NCBI RefSeq assembly: GCF_020524495.1
Contig: NZ_JAIVLB010000008.1
Location: 41,006-105,005, forward strand
Source of the DNA: Bacillus stratosphericus
GTDB taxonomy: Bacteria; Bacillota; Bacilli; Bacillales; Bacillaceae
Direction: 5' to 3'
DNA: 64,000 nt
Within the stretch, counting starts at the first letter, position 1. Every line of letters starts with the position of its first letter. This document shows positions 26,003 through 34,219 of this stretch, one piece after another. The translations under genes and the position numbers were made by a program. The notes below the pieces were generated by a model. The model had not been told where the DNA came from. It saw only the letters and a program-made list of their open reading frames with translations, and searched no databases.

Positions 26003-26029
26003 CGTCCGTTTAAAGCGGGCGTTTTTTTT
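26003..26029 (+). terminator. Terminator of yhaM
   Basis: CGTCCG (26003-26008) / CGGGCG (26016-26021, one wobble) followed by eight T. Confidence 0.85.
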
Positions 26030-26109
26030 CATAACTTGTCTTCTTGTCGCATAAGCATGTAACACAAAGGAAAAGAGGGATGTTCTGAAAAAAAGGAGGC
26101 GATGACAAG

Positions 26110-26340
26110 ATGTTGTTTTTTCCATGGTGGGTGTATGCGTGTACCATTGGCATTATTTTCTGTGCATATAAATTAATGACGACAGCAAAAGAAGAGCAAG
26201 AGATTGATCAATCCTTTATTGAAAAGGAGGGAGAAATCTTTATCGAGCGAATGGAACAAGAAAGAGAGCGCAGACATCAGGATCAGCAAGTGAAAAGATC
26301 AGAGGAAACTGCGAAACATGAGGACCATTCGATTGCTTAA
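26110..26340 (+). CDS. yhaL: Sporulation protein YhaL
   Basis: 76 residues: one N-terminal membrane helix (about 4-22, FFPWWVYACTIGIIFCAYKL) and a strongly charged coiled tail (IERMEQERERRHQDQQ). It matches the short YhaL family required for efficient sporulation in B. subtilis; mechanism unknown. Ribosome site AAAAGGAGGCGATGACAAG is excellent. It converges on prsA across a shared terminator. Confidence 0.85.
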   Translation: MLFFPWWVYACTIGIIFCAYKLMTTAKEEQEIDQSFIEKEGEIFIERMEQERERRHQDQQVKRSEETAKHEDHSIA

Positions 26341-26354
26341 ACATCTGTTCATAC

Positions 26355-26396
26355 AAAAACCCCCTCTACGCATTCAATCGAAGAGGAGGTTTTTTT
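26355..26396. terminator. Bidirectional terminator of yhaL and prsA
   Basis: AAAACCCCCTCT near 26357-26367 and AGAGGAGGTTTT at 26382-26393, T-rich on both strands. Confidence 0.85.
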
Positions 26397-26400
26397 GTGA

Positions 26401-27273
26401 TTATTGGTTTTGGTTTTGTGTTGTTTGTTGAGATTTTTCTTTAAACGTCTTTTGAAGCTCTTTGTCTTTTACTTTTACATCGGCATCTTTCACCAATTTA
26501 TTTAAGATCGTTTGGATTTCATTTGTGTCTGCTTGTTTTTGATCAAGCACTTCTTTTTTTAAGTCAGCTTTCATGTCATCGTATTTTCCGCGTTCTTCGG
26601 TCTTTTTAATGATATGGTAACCGAATTGTGATTTCACTGGTTGACTGATTTCATTTACTTTTAGCTTGAATGCAGCTTTACTGAAATTCTCATCCATTTG
26701 GCCATCTTTTGCGAACCAGCCGACATCGCCGCCTTCTGCTGCTGAAGCCGTGTCAGTTGAATATTCAGACACAAGGTCATCCCATTTTTCACCTTTATCT
26801 AATTTCTTTTCTACTTCTTCAGCTGTTTTCTTATCAGCAACTAAAATGTGGCTCGCGCGGATTTTTCCTTTTAGGTCATCGTAATACGCTTTTACTTCTT
26901 TATCAGTGATTTTGATGTTAGCTTTGGCAGCCTTTTGAGTCAGTAGCTCATATTTCACTTGATCTTTGATGTAATCTTTTCCAAATTCATCTTGAAGTTG
27001 TTTTAGACGGTCTTCACCAAGTGTCTTTTTATATTCTTCCATTTTCTTATCAATTTCTTTATCTGATACTTTGTATTTGTCAGCAAGAACCTTTTGTTGA
27101 ACAAGTAGATTTAAAGCATCTCCACCCGCTTGTTTCTTAAGAGTTGTATAAAGCTCTTCTTTTGTGACATCTCCTGATTTTGTTGTTGCGATCACTTCTT
27201 TATCACCGCTACTGCATGCGCCAAGAGTTAAAACACTTACTGCTGTTACAGCTGCTAAAGCCATTTTTTTCAT
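26401..27273 (-). CDS. prsA: Foldase lipoprotein PrsA (parvulin)
   Basis: 290 residues. Signal peptide with lipobox LGAC (lipidated Cys about 20), an N-terminal helical chaperone part, a parvulin peptidyl-prolyl isomerase domain (about 135-225: RASHILVADKKTAEEVEKKL, GGDVGWF, FGYHIIK) and a lysine/glutamine-rich C-tail (KEKSQQTTQNQNQ). PrsA sits outside the membrane and folds secreted proteins, including subtilisins and penicillin-binding proteins. It therefore serves aprE in this window. It has its own terminator. Confidence 0.96.
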   Translation of the reverse strand: MKKMALAAVTAVSVLTLGACSSGDKEVIATTKSGDVTKEELYTTLKKQAGGDALNLLVQQKVLADKYKVSDKEIDKKMEEYKKTLGEDRLKQLQDEFGKDYIKDQVKYELLTQKAAKANIKITDKEVKAYYDDLKGKIRASHILVADKKTAEEVEKKLDKGEKWDDLVSEYSTDTASAAEGGDVGWFAKDGQMDENFSKAAFKLKVNEISQPVKSQFGYHIIKKTEERGKYDDMKADLKKEVLDQKQADTNEIQTILNKLVKDADVKVKDKELQKTFKEKSQQTTQNQNQ

Positions 27274-27434
27274 TCAAAAAACACTCCTAATCTTTCCAAT
27301 TTATTTATCATTGCTTGTATCATAACATATTGTGACACGCTGTAAAAAGAAATGCAAATGGGAGGGCATCCGTCTAGTCAAAATTTTGCTCACGACATAC
27401 ATATATAGTGATCACAAAAAGGAGGCTGAATTAT

Positions 27435-27521
27435 ATGGGAGCAGGATATTCTAATGGATTTGCTTTATTGGTCGTGCTATTCATTTTGCTGATCATCGTT
27501 GGTGCAGCATATCTTTACTAA
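27435..27521 (+). CDS. YjcZ-family spore micro-peptide (28 aa)
   Basis: ATG at 27435 with AAAAAGGAGGCTGAATTAT upstream. The product MGAGYSNGFALLVVLFILLI... ends GAAYLY: a short glycine/tyrosine lead and one membrane helix with the FALLVVLFILLIIVGA core typical of the YjcZ/SscA family. B. subtilis SscA (YhzE, 28 aa), a small spore-coat-assembly peptide, maps near prsA. It has its own terminator. Confidence 0.85.
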   Translation: MGAGYSNGFALLVVLFILLIIVGAAYLY

Positions 27522-27540
27522 TTAAATCGCTGTTATAGAA

Positions 27541-27577
27541 GGAGCCGTCCTGCCATGCGTGCGGGCGGTTCTTTTTT
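27541..27577 (+). terminator. Terminator of the first YjcZ-type gene
   Basis: GGAGCCGTCC (27541-27550) / GGGCGGTTCT region (27563-27571) followed by T. Confidence 0.8.
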
Positions 27578-27665
27578 AAAACGATGACATGTGCCTAAAC
27601 GTTTTCAATTTAACTGCATACACTGAGCTTAGAACAGAGGAAGAACTGGCAGGAGGTGTTTTCAC

Positions 27666-27755
27666 ATGGGAGGAGAAGTTTTTGCTGGCGGTTTTGCACT
27701 AGTCGTCGTGTTATTCATCTTATTGATCATTATCGGTGCATCTTGGATTTGTTAA
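27666..27755 (+). CDS. YjcZ-family spore micro-peptide (29 aa), second copy
   Basis: ATG at 27666, ribosome site AGGAGGTGTTTTCAC. Product MGGEVFAGGFALVVVLFILL... ends GASWIC. The core FALVVVLFILLIIIGA is nearly the same as that of the copy at 27435, so these are tandem paralogues 145 nt apart, each with its own terminator. Likely sporulation-specific membrane peptides; the exact role is unknown. Confidence 0.85.
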   Translation: MGGEVFAGGFALVVVLFILLIIIGASWIC

Positions 27756-27770
27756 TCGATCATATAACAC

Positions 27771-27799
27771 AAAAGGCTGCCCTCATACAGGCAGCTTTT
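27771..27799. terminator. Bidirectional terminator
   Basis: GCTGCC (27776-27781) / GGCAGC (27790-27795) flanked by A and T tracts; serves the second YjcZ gene and the converging small ORF. Confidence 0.75.
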
Positions 27800-27808
27800 G
27801 CTTTGAGC

Positions 27809-27994
27809 TTAAATAGAAATGGTAATTTCAACAAATGATGAGATAAGTAAAATCAGTATTGATACATTGATAAAGCGAAACACCTTATCTTGCCGTTCTT
27901 CAGGAATCTCTCTGACAAGGCATAATGTATTAGTAAGCCTGTTTATTGAATACACAATAAACGCGGCAAAGGCGATGAAGTAAAATAAAACTAT
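27809..27994 (-). CDS. Small two-helix membrane protein without a standard start codon
   Basis: An open frame of 61 codons on the minus strand. It encodes IVLFYFIAFAAFIVYSINRL, a short charged loop REIPEERQDKVFRF, then NVSILILLISSFVEITISI. The codon at the proper distance (7 nt) from the strong ribosome site GAGGGGGG is ATA (27994-27992); an in-frame TAG lies further upstream and no ATG, GTG or TTG occurs before codon 14. Either an unusual ATA start or a gene silenced by loss of its ATG. I do not recognise the family. Confidence 0.5.
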   Translation of the reverse strand: MVLFYFIAFAAFIVYSINRLTNTLCLVREIPEERQDKVFRFINVSILILLISSFVEITISI

Positions 27995-28076
27995 CGGAGA
28001 TCCCCCCTCTCTATGCTATTCCCATACTACATTACCAAATTTTTTATGAAAAAGATAGAAGTTGGCTTTAAAAACC

Positions 28077-28595
28077 TCATGATGAGGAAGTTTGGTCAAC
28101 TAAAATATCAAACTCGTCTTTGGCTTGATCGATGATACATGATTTTGGTGCTTTTAGCAGTTTCCATGCAAATAAAAAGTCAGGCAAACAATAGCCTGCA
28201 TGAATACTTGCGATGATGATAAAATAGTGTGCGTACATTGGAAATGCTATGCCTAAAACAAAGTAAACAGGTGAGATGACACAAAACGGGCTGAGCAGGG
28301 AGAAAAGCATCACTCTTTTTGGCACGCGCTGCCAGCAATTTCGTTTAAATAACGTCATTTTTTTCTTGTTCTTCATGACCGGAATCAAGTGAACCACACG
28401 ATGGACAAGCAGTGTCGCAAGTAAAAGCACGGCAAAAAGCGGTGCATTGTGACTACTTAGTTTCGTTTCAGGATGAGTCAGTTGAAAACATAAAAAAGCA
28501 AAAATGAAAAAGAGTATAGCAAGACTTATTGCTGAAATGATCATTCTCGTATAACCATAATCCTTTTCCAGATTAATGGTCTTCCAACAATTCAT
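28077..28595 (-). CDS. yhaJ: DUF3267-type membrane protein YhaJ
   Basis: 172 residues with four predicted membrane helices (about 18-38, 50-65, 95-115, 120-140), a lysine-rich loop (MKNKKKMTLFKRN) and the motif HRVVHLIP. DUF3267 proteins resemble zinc metallopeptidases, but the usual HExxH is not intact here, only HxxxH. The position between prsA and yhaI fits B. subtilis yhaJ. Ribosome site GGAAGG. Function unknown. Confidence 0.7.
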   Translation of the reverse strand: MNCWKTINLEKDYGYTRMIISAISLAILFFIFAFLCFQLTHPETKLSSHNAPLFAVLLLATLLVHRVVHLIPVMKNKKKMTLFKRNCWQRVPKRVMLFSLLSPFCVISPVYFVLGIAFPMYAHYFIIIASIHAGYCLPDFLFAWKLLKAPKSCIIDQAKDEFDILVDQTSSS

Positions 28596-28828
28596 TTTTC
28601 ATCCTTCCAATCTCAAAAATCTAATTGAATATCTCAAGATAATTTACTCTTCCTGAGGATAAAAATCAATGGTTTTCGTGAAAAAAAATAAAATGTTACA
28701 TTCATATGGAATAAAGAGAGGAAACTTTGGTTTTTTCAAGAAAAAATGACATAAGGGGAAAGTTCGTCTCTTTCGTCAATGAGTCATTTCGGCTAAAATA
28801 GAAAGAATAAGAGAAAGAGGTAACGTAC

Positions 28829-29173
28829 ATGAGTATTGAGGAACGAATGAGCCAGCTCGAATATTATATGGAACTTTTACTAACGACGACTGATATGAGC
28901 CGTTATCCATATTATGCGCTATTGATTCGGCAGCGTGTATCTAAGGAAGAGGCAACAGACATTGAGCGTATTTGTGCTGAGCTTTCAGACGAAATGGACA
29001 AACAAAAAGCACAAGGCTATGTCATGTTCGACGATCTCCTTGCGCTTTTTGCTGGTCAGTTAATTGAGAAGCTAGATGTTCATGAAACGATTTTTGCTCT
29101 CCATGCTCAAGGGCTGTTTCAGCCGTTAATGAATGAATTTATAAAGATCATTAAACAATTTGATTTGCTTTAG
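28829..29173 (+). CDS. yhaI: DUF1878 protein YhaI
   Basis: 114 residues, helical and acidic, starting [20 protein letters not shown]. It matches the DUF1878/YhaI family (about 113 residues), whose structure is known but whose role is not. Ribosome site GAGAAAGAGG. Its last 23 nt overlap the 3' end of the converging hpr gene, so the two transcripts are antisense at their ends, which could affect hpr mRNA. Confidence 0.85.
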   Translation: MSIEERMSQLEYYMELLLTTTDMSRYPYYALLIRQRVSKEEATDIERICAELSDEMDKQKAQGYVMFDDLLALFAGQLIEKLDVHETIFALHAQGLFQPLMNEFIKIIKQFDLL

Positions 29174-29768
29174 CCGCTTTTTCTGAATCTTCAAGTTCCT
29201 CAGGCTTTTTCGTGACTTTCCCATGCTCATTCAAAAAGTCCTTCTCAATATTTGAAAACGATTTCTCAAAAATCTCCATGAAATCCTCACCATAAATGTT
29301 TCGGATAATACACATCATTTCTAAAATTTCAGGGAACTTTCCGTAAATGTCATGAAGCGGCTGTGCGCCTTTGACAATTCCAGTTCGGGCCGGGTCGTAA
29401 TTTTCGAGTAGTTTATGGAATGTCTCTTCGCCTTTTGGCGTTAGCTCAATATACGTATTGCGTTTATCGTTTAACTTTTTAGAAAATTTTAAAAATCCTC
29501 TTTCCTCCAGTTTTTTGGAGAAGTTAAACGCCGTTGATACATGCATGACGCCAAACTTTGCAATTTCTGATATTGAAGCTCCTTTTAATTGATATGCAAT
29601 CCACAAAATATGATGTTCATTGATATTCAGGTTATACGGTTTGATCCACTGCTGCCAGTCTTTCTCAATGGATTTCCAAAGAGCTTTACTCAATTGGGCC
29701 ATTCTTTGACTGAATAAAAGTGCTTCTTTTACATCGAAAGGCTGTTCCGAATGATTCATCCATTTCAC
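29151..29768 (-). CDS. hpr: MarR-family regulator Hpr (ScoC)
   Basis: 205 residues, winged helix-turn-helix of the MarR type (about 50-120: [40 protein letters not shown]). This is the transition-state regulator that represses aprE, nprE and peptide permeases and affects sporulation in B. subtilis. Its target aprE is 26 kb away in this window. The C-terminal tail ([16 protein letters not shown] acidic/lysine stretch) varies between species. Overlaps yhaI by 23 nt tail to tail. Confidence 0.95.
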   Translation of the reverse strand: MKWMNHSEQPFDVKEALLFSQRMAQLSKALWKSIEKDWQQWIKPYNLNINEHHILWIAYQLKGASISEIAKFGVMHVSTAFNFSKKLEERGFLKFSKKLNDKRNTYIELTPKGEETFHKLLENYDPARTGIVKGAQPLHDIYGKFPEILEMMCIIRNIYGEDFMEIFEKSFSNIEKDFLNEHGKVTKKPEELEDSEKAAKANQIV

Positions 29769-29884
29769 CTACTTCTCTTTTTCTTGTAATTCTATTATGC
29801 CAATAAAATAAAGATTAATAAAGCTGAAAATTCAAGAATTTTAAAAAGTTATGAAAAACATTGACAAAATAACCTTTTTTCATC

Positions 29885-29913
29885 AAAAAAAGTGCGGGAT
29901 ACGCACCCCGCAC
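29885..29913 (-). terminator. Terminator of yhaH
   Basis: Minus strand GTGCGGG (29913-29907) / CCCGCAC (29898-29892) followed by seven T. Confidence 0.9.
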
Positions 29914-29944
29914 ACTTTTGTAAACGAATATTTTTGTGAGCATA

Positions 29945-30301
29945 TTAGTTTTGTAAGGTTTTCTCCAGTTGTTTAAGCTTTTCCTCAATTTCCTGAATTT
30001 CCTTTTGTAAGTCCTGCCGATGAGGTTTGATTTCTTCTCGCCATTGCTGAATAGATGTTTGTAATTCAGATCCAACCTCTTTGATGACCTCTGCACTTTC
30101 TTTTGCTGTTTCAACAATTTGCTCTTTTAAAGCTTGCCCGTCTTTTTTTAATCTTGTTAGCGTATCTTCGAATTTGTCATAGCTGTCTTTCACCTTTTCG
30201 CGTACATCTCTGCCAGAAGAGGGAGTCGTCAGGAGCACTGCCGCACCTCCGAGGAGACCGCCTACAAATAATCCTGTTAATAAAGAACGTCCACTAGCCA
30301 T
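29945..30301 (-). CDS. yhaH: YtxH-domain protein YhaH
   Basis: 118 residues. A glycine-rich N-terminal membrane segment (GLFVGGLLGGAAVLLTTPSS, about 10-29) with the YtxH hallmark P.SG...R is followed by a long coiled coil (KDSYDKFEDTLTRLKKDGQ onward). YtxH-type proteins are general-stress membrane proteins of unknown mechanism. Ribosome site GAGGTGATTTGA. Synteny matches yhaH next to hpr. Confidence 0.85.
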   Translation of the reverse strand: MASGRSLLTGLFVGGLLGGAAVLLTTPSSGRDVREKVKDSYDKFEDTLTRLKKDGQALKEQIVETAKESAEVIKEVGSELQTSIQQWREEIKPHRQDLQKEIQEIEEKLKQLEKTLQN

Positions 30302-30429
30302 TCAAATCACCTCTAGTCAAATTTTACACATTCGCATGTTCTCTCTGAGCTGACGATCAGCTTCATTGAACTTCCATACATAGCTTGCTTTATTTTAGCA
30401 TACTTTTGAAGAAAAGGGAGGGGAGAAGG

Positions 30430-30621
30430 TTGTCTGTCTTTCTGTTCGTTTTTACGTGTATGGGTGTTGTGTTCACATGTGGTTCCATTCATTATATAAG
30501 ACAGCTTGGGTATGCAGGGTCATATCCGCCAAAACATGTATTAAAACAAAAAGCACTTGTGTGTGCAGCAGGTGCAGGGATTTCGCTCTCCATTTTGCTG
30601 CTCACCCTTTTTCTTTTATAA
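30430..30621 (+). CDS. Small two-helix membrane protein (63 aa)
   Basis: I start at TTG 30430, 4 nt after GGGAGGGGAGAAGG; the in-frame ATG 15 codons upstream has no ribosome site. The product has two membrane helices (about 1-20, SVFLFVFTCMGVVFTCGSI; and 44-62, CAAGAGISLSILLLTLFL) joined by a basic loop (RQLGYAGSYPPKHVLKQK). It lies between yhaH and trpP. Not recognised with certainty. Confidence 0.65.
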   Translation: MSVFLFVFTCMGVVFTCGSIHYIRQLGYAGSYPPKHVLKQKALVCAAGAGISLSILLLTLFLL

Positions 30622-30628
30622 AAGCATG

Positions 30629-30659
30629 AAAAGAACCTCTTCATTTGATGAAGAGGTTC
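30629..30659 (-). terminator. Terminator of trpP
   Basis: GAACCTCTTCA (30633-30643) / TGAAGAGGTTC (30649-30659), perfect 11-bp stem; the T-run (TTTT) is on the minus strand. Confidence 0.85.
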
Positions 30660-30668
30660 GGTTATTCG

Positions 30669-31187
30669 TTAAGCGACTTCTATCATTCTTGCACGCTTTA
30701 GAATGGACTGAGCAATCGGGAAGACAAATACCATCGCGATGGTATTAATCACGGCTGCTGGTAGGACAACGCCCACAAGAAGTGCCGGTAATGCAGTTGG
30801 CAGTCCAGTAATCAGTAAAGCAGCAGATAGGAAAATAATGCCTGATACAATGGTTCCAATGGCTGTTAATACAGCAGTCAGCATCACTTTGTTCTTCATC
30901 TTTTGACAAGATAAGAAAAGGGCTAAGAAGATAAAGGCCGTCACCGGTTTATCAATCATATTTGGAATTTGTCCGCCGGGGAAACCTGTTGTCAAAGCGG
31001 AAATGACCCCAGTCACTAGGGCAATGACGACTACATGCTGTACCTTAGGGAAAAGGATGATGCTTAAAAACATCATGACCAGCATCATATCAGGTTTCAT
31101 TCCGAAGAAGATGGGCGGGAAAATCGTATGCAAAACAGCTCCCATTGCTGCAAGCAATGACATAATCACTAATTCTTTTGTTTTCAT
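30669..31187 (-). CDS. trpP: Tryptophan transporter TrpP
   Basis: 172 residues from the ATG ending 31187 (MKTKELVIMSLLAAMGAVLH), the same length as B. subtilis TrpP (YhaG). Five to six membrane helices; conserved GMKPDMML and QIPNMIDKPVTAF segments. It imports tryptophan. A longer frame to 31244 exists, but that part encodes the TRAP-binding repeats, not protein. Translation is probably blocked by TRAP when tryptophan is plentiful. Confidence 0.93.
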   Translation of the reverse strand: MKTKELVIMSLLAAMGAVLHTIFPPIFFGMKPDMMLVMMFLSIILFPKVQHVVVIALVTGVISALTTGFPGGQIPNMIDKPVTAFIFLALFLSCQKMKNKVMLTAVLTAIGTIVSGIIFLSAALLITGLPTALPALLVGVVLPAAVINTIAMVFVFPIAQSILKRARMIEVA

Positions 31188-31189
31188 TT

Positions 31190-31239
31190 CTATGCTCTCC
31201 TCTGCTAAGCTCTTAAAGGACTCTCCAATAATATGGCTC
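31190..31239 (-). promoter_or_regulatory. TRAP (MtrB) binding site over the trpP ribosome site
   Basis: On the minus strand five triplets occur with exact 2-nt spacers: GAG (31212-31210), TAG (31207-31205), GAG (31202-31200), GAG (31197-31195), TAG (31192-31190); additional GAGs are at 31225-31223, 31223-31221 and 31239-31237. The series covers the ribosome site GAGGAGAG and ends 2 nt before the ATG. This is the NAG-N2 arrangement that tryptophan-loaded TRAP wraps around. Confidence 0.85.
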
Positions 31240-31294
31240 ATCATTTATTGCAAGAGTCATCACTTTTATTTCTCGTTATTATAACAAATTTATT

Positions 31295-32392
31295 TCACGA
31301 TAGGAAAGTTTTTTTCTCATTTTCTTGCTGGAACTTTTTCATAAAGTCCGCAAGCTTTTGGCAGTCTTCTATAGACACCGCATTGTAAATAGACGCTCTG
31401 CATCCACCGACGGAACGGTGTCCAGCAAGTCCAACCATTTGTTCCTGTTTTGCTTTCTCCACAAAAGATGTAGTGAGCGCATCATCACGAAGGGTAAACG
31501 TGACATTCATATGTGAACGGCTATCAGAGCGGGCATGCCCTTTGTAGAAACCATCACTTTGATCAATCGTATCATAGAGAATGGCTGCTTTTTGTTCGTT
31601 GCGTTTTTCCGCTGCTTCTACGCCGCCAGCGTTTTTGACATGCTCAAGAACAAGAGACAGCATATAAATCGCAAAAGTTGGAGGTGTGTGATAAAGAGAG
31701 TTAGCTTTTGCGTGTGTTGAATACTTTAATATCTTTGGTGTACCGCTTTTTTCTTTCTTTAATAAACGTTTGTGCGCGATCACAATCGTGATACCAGAAG
31801 GCCCTAGGTTTTTTTGTGCCCCGGCATAAATGAAATCAAATGAAGAAACGTTTATTTTTTTGCTGAGGATATCACTGGACATGTCGGCAATGAGTGGCAA
31901 TGAAATGTCAGGGAATGTTTTCCACTGAGTACCGAAGATCGTATTGTTCGATGTGATGTGCAAGTAAGCCCCATCGGTCAAACTGGATCCATCTACATCA
32001 GGAATATACGAATAGTTCTCATCTTCGCTTGAGGCAAACACAGACGTCTCACCAAACCCTTTTGCTTCTGACAATGCTTTTTCTGACCAAGCCCCCGTTT
32101 GAATGAAATGAGCGGTCTCGCCTTCATGTAAGAAGTTCATTGGAATCATCGCAAATTGAAGACTTGCCCCGCCTTGTAAAAAAAGGACCTCATAATCTTC
32201 TGGAATGTCCATCAGCTCCACCAAAAGCGTTTTTGCTTTATTATGGATCTCTTCATATTCACCGCTGCGATGAGAAAGCTCCATCACAGACATCCCAGTT
32301 TGTTTAAAATCAACAAGTTCTTCCTGTGCTTTTTGAAGTACTTCTAGCGGCAGTGCCGCCGGACCAGCATTAAAATTCGTCGTTCGCTTCAT
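31295..32392 (-). CDS. serC: Phosphoserine aminotransferase
   Basis: 365 residues, fold-type I PLP enzyme. Seen: NFNAGPAALP at the start, LSHRSGEY, QGGASLQF (PLP phosphate), GAQKNLGPSG with the PLP lysine (about 199-208) and GHRSVGGCRAS near the end. It converts 3-phosphohydroxypyruvate and glutamate to phosphoserine in serine synthesis and also acts in vitamin B6 synthesis. A GTG directly precedes the chosen ATG; GGGAGAG is the ribosome site for either. Confidence 0.95.
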   Translation of the reverse strand: MKRTTNFNAGPAALPLEVLQKAQEELVDFKQTGMSVMELSHRSGEYEEIHNKAKTLLVELMDIPEDYEVLFLQGGASLQFAMIPMNFLHEGETAHFIQTGAWSEKALSEAKGFGETSVFASSEDENYSYIPDVDGSSLTDGAYLHITSNNTIFGTQWKTFPDISLPLIADMSSDILSKKINVSSFDFIYAGAQKNLGPSGITIVIAHKRLLKKEKSGTPKILKYSTHAKANSLYHTPPTFAIYMLSLVLEHVKNAGGVEAAEKRNEQKAAILYDTIDQSDGFYKGHARSDSRSHMNVTFTLRDDALTTSFVEKAKQEQMVGLAGHRSVGGCRASIYNAVSIEDCQKLADFMKKFQQENEKKTFLS

Positions 32393-32543
32393 CACAATCT
32401 CTCCCTATTTCTCGCGTTAATGGATTAAAAGATAAAACCATCCTATCACAAATTTGAGGGATTTGGACAAAAATTTGAGTCGTTCTAAATATCTTACGGT
32501 ATGGATGGAAGAGATGGATGCCTAGAAAAAGGGGGAGAAAAAG

Positions 32544-32570
32544 AAAAACCTCAAATCTATTAAGATGAGG
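32544..32570 (-). terminator. Terminator of hit
   Basis: Minus strand CCTCA (32570-32566) / TGAGG (32553-32549) plus inner pairs, followed by TTTTT. The hit stop codon (32562-32560) lies in the loop. Confidence 0.75.
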
Positions 32571-32988
32571 TCAGTCGTTTCTGGATGGCAGAAGAAATGT
32601 CTGCTAAATCCTCTGAAGTGTATTGCTCTTGATGTGATTTCCATACTGCTCCAAAACCATCTCCTTTGCCGTAGCGTGGAATGATATGCATATGGTAATG
32701 GAACACTGATTGTCCGGCTTTTTCACCGTTGTTATTAAGGAGGTTTAAACCGATTGGTTCAAATTCCTGTTTGATTGCTCTTGCAATTTTCGGAATGGCT
32801 TGGAAGTAATGATTAGACACTTCTGATGTCATTTCATAAATGTTTTCTTTATGTATTTTTGGGATAACAAGGGTATGTCCTTTGGTTACTTGGCTAATAT
32901 CAAGAAAAGCCAATACATGCTCGTCTTCATATACTTTTGCACATGGAATATCTCCATCAATGATTTTGCAAAAAATGCAGTCGCTCAC
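32560..32988 (-). CDS. hit: HIT-family nucleotide-binding protein
   Basis: 142 residues with the zinc/nucleotide framework DCIFCKIIDGDIPCAKVYED at the N-terminus, HTLVIPK, and the histidine triad HYHMHIIPR (about 96-104). HIT proteins hydrolyse adenosine-linked phosphates such as dinucleoside polyphosphates or AMP-lysine. Divergent from the ecs operon, as in B. subtilis. Confidence 0.93.
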   Translation of the reverse strand: MSDCIFCKIIDGDIPCAKVYEDEHVLAFLDISQVTKGHTLVIPKIHKENIYEMTSEVSNHYFQAIPKIARAIKQEFEPIGLNLLNNNGEKAGQSVFHYHMHIIPRYGKGDGFGAVWKSHQEQYTSEDLADISSAIQKRLTSS

Positions 32989-32999
32989 GCCATGTCACT

Positions 33000-33478
33000 C
33001 CTCATTATTTTTTCTTTATCGTATCACAAAAAGAAGCAAAAAAGGAAACAGGATAAAACGAACTCCTTTGGTCGCTTATCCTGCTCCTGTAGAAGAAATG
33101 CTGATACTTTCAATCGATATGCCTTTTGAATTCTCCATTTACACGAATAAAGAATTCATATGCCTGCTATTTCTGCCGTAAACACCTCATTTGACGTTTT
33201 GGTTTGTCGAATACAAGATTGTATAGGACACAAAAATCAAGAATCAGTGAAGCAAAACAGGAGCTAAGGTTTTTAGACGAAAACCCAACTTGTCATGCGG
33301 TTCTTTGCCTTTAACAAACACCTCATTTACGTATTGGTCATCAAGTTCATTTCTTCTACATTCCATTATGATGACCAATGCGCTCATTTTTTATTCATGT
33401 CTCGACTATAGGTAAACATTTCAAATTATCTTTCGTTTTTGGTACTATAAAGGAAAAAAGAAAGAAAGGAACGAACTC
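33000..33478. other. Non-coding interval between hit and ecsA with repeats and a long hairpin
   Basis: No convincing gene. It holds two copies of a 13-bp word AAACACCTCATTT (33180-33192 and 33316-33328), each followed by ACGT-TTGG-like sequence, a small stem GGTTTT/AAAACC (33270-33287 region) and a 14-bp stem CGTATTGGTCATCA (33330-33343) / TGATGACCAATGCG (33369-33382) followed by CTCATTTTTTATT. The last element looks like a terminator or attenuator placed about 90 nt before ecsA. Confidence 0.6.
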
Positions 33479-34219
33479 ATGTCCCTTTTAACTGTAAAAG
33501 ATGTAACGGGCGGATATACGAAAAATCCCGTTCTAAAAAATATTTCATTTGAACTAGAAAGAAATCAAATCGTTGGTCTCATTGGCTTAAACGGAGCGGG
33601 CAAAAGTACAACCATTCGTCATATCATCGGATTGATGAAACCGCATAAAGGTGTGATTGAACTGAATGGACGAACCCTTCAAGAAGATCAAGAGGCTTAT
33701 CGTTCGCAATTTACCTTTATTCCAGAAACACCCGTCTTATATGAAGAGTTAACGCTAAAAGAGCATTTAGAGCTGACAGCGATGGCGTACGGTCTTTCAA
33801 AGGAACAATTAGAAGAACGTCTACCATCATTGCTGAAAGAATTTCGAATGGAGAAACGTTTAAAGTGGTTCCCTGCTCATTTTTCCAAAGGAATGAAGCA
33901 AAAGGTCATGATTATGTGTGCGTTTCTTGTAGAACCAGAGCTGTATATTATTGATGAACCGTTTTTAGGGCTTGATCCACTTGCGATAAATGCGCTGTTG
34001 GAACGTATGAATGCTGCGAAGAAAAGCGGGGCTAGTGTCCTGATGTCAACGCATATTTTGGCGACAGCTGAACGTTATTGTGATGCCTTTATTATTTTGC
34101 ACGAAGGGGAAATTAGAGCGAAAGGGACACTGACAGAGCTAAGAGAGCAGTTCAAAATGAGAGATGCAACACTCGATGATCTTTATTTGGAATTAACAAA
34201 GGAAGAAAGTTATGAGTAA
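33479..34219 (+). CDS. ecsA: ABC transporter ATP-binding protein EcsA
   Basis: 246 residues. Walker A GLNGAGKST (about 38-46), FSKGMKQKVM as the signature (a variant of LSGGQ), Walker B LYIIDEPFLGLD and the switch THI. EcsA drives the Ecs exporter; in B. subtilis its loss reduces processing and secretion of exoenzymes such as AprE, competence and sporulation, through control of the intramembrane protease RasP. It overlaps ecsB by 8 nt. Ribosome site GAAAGGAACGAACTC. Confidence 0.95.
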   Translation: MSLLTVKDVTGGYTKNPVLKNISFELERNQIVGLIGLNGAGKSTTIRHIIGLMKPHKGVIELNGRTLQEDQEAYRSQFTFIPETPVLYEELTLKEHLELTAMAYGLSKEQLEERLPSLLKEFRMEKRLKWFPAHFSKGMKQKVMIMCAFLVEPELYIIDEPFLGLDPLAINALLERMNAAKKSGASVLMSTHILATAERYCDAFIILHEGEIRAKGTLTELREQFKMRDATLDDLYLELTKEESYE

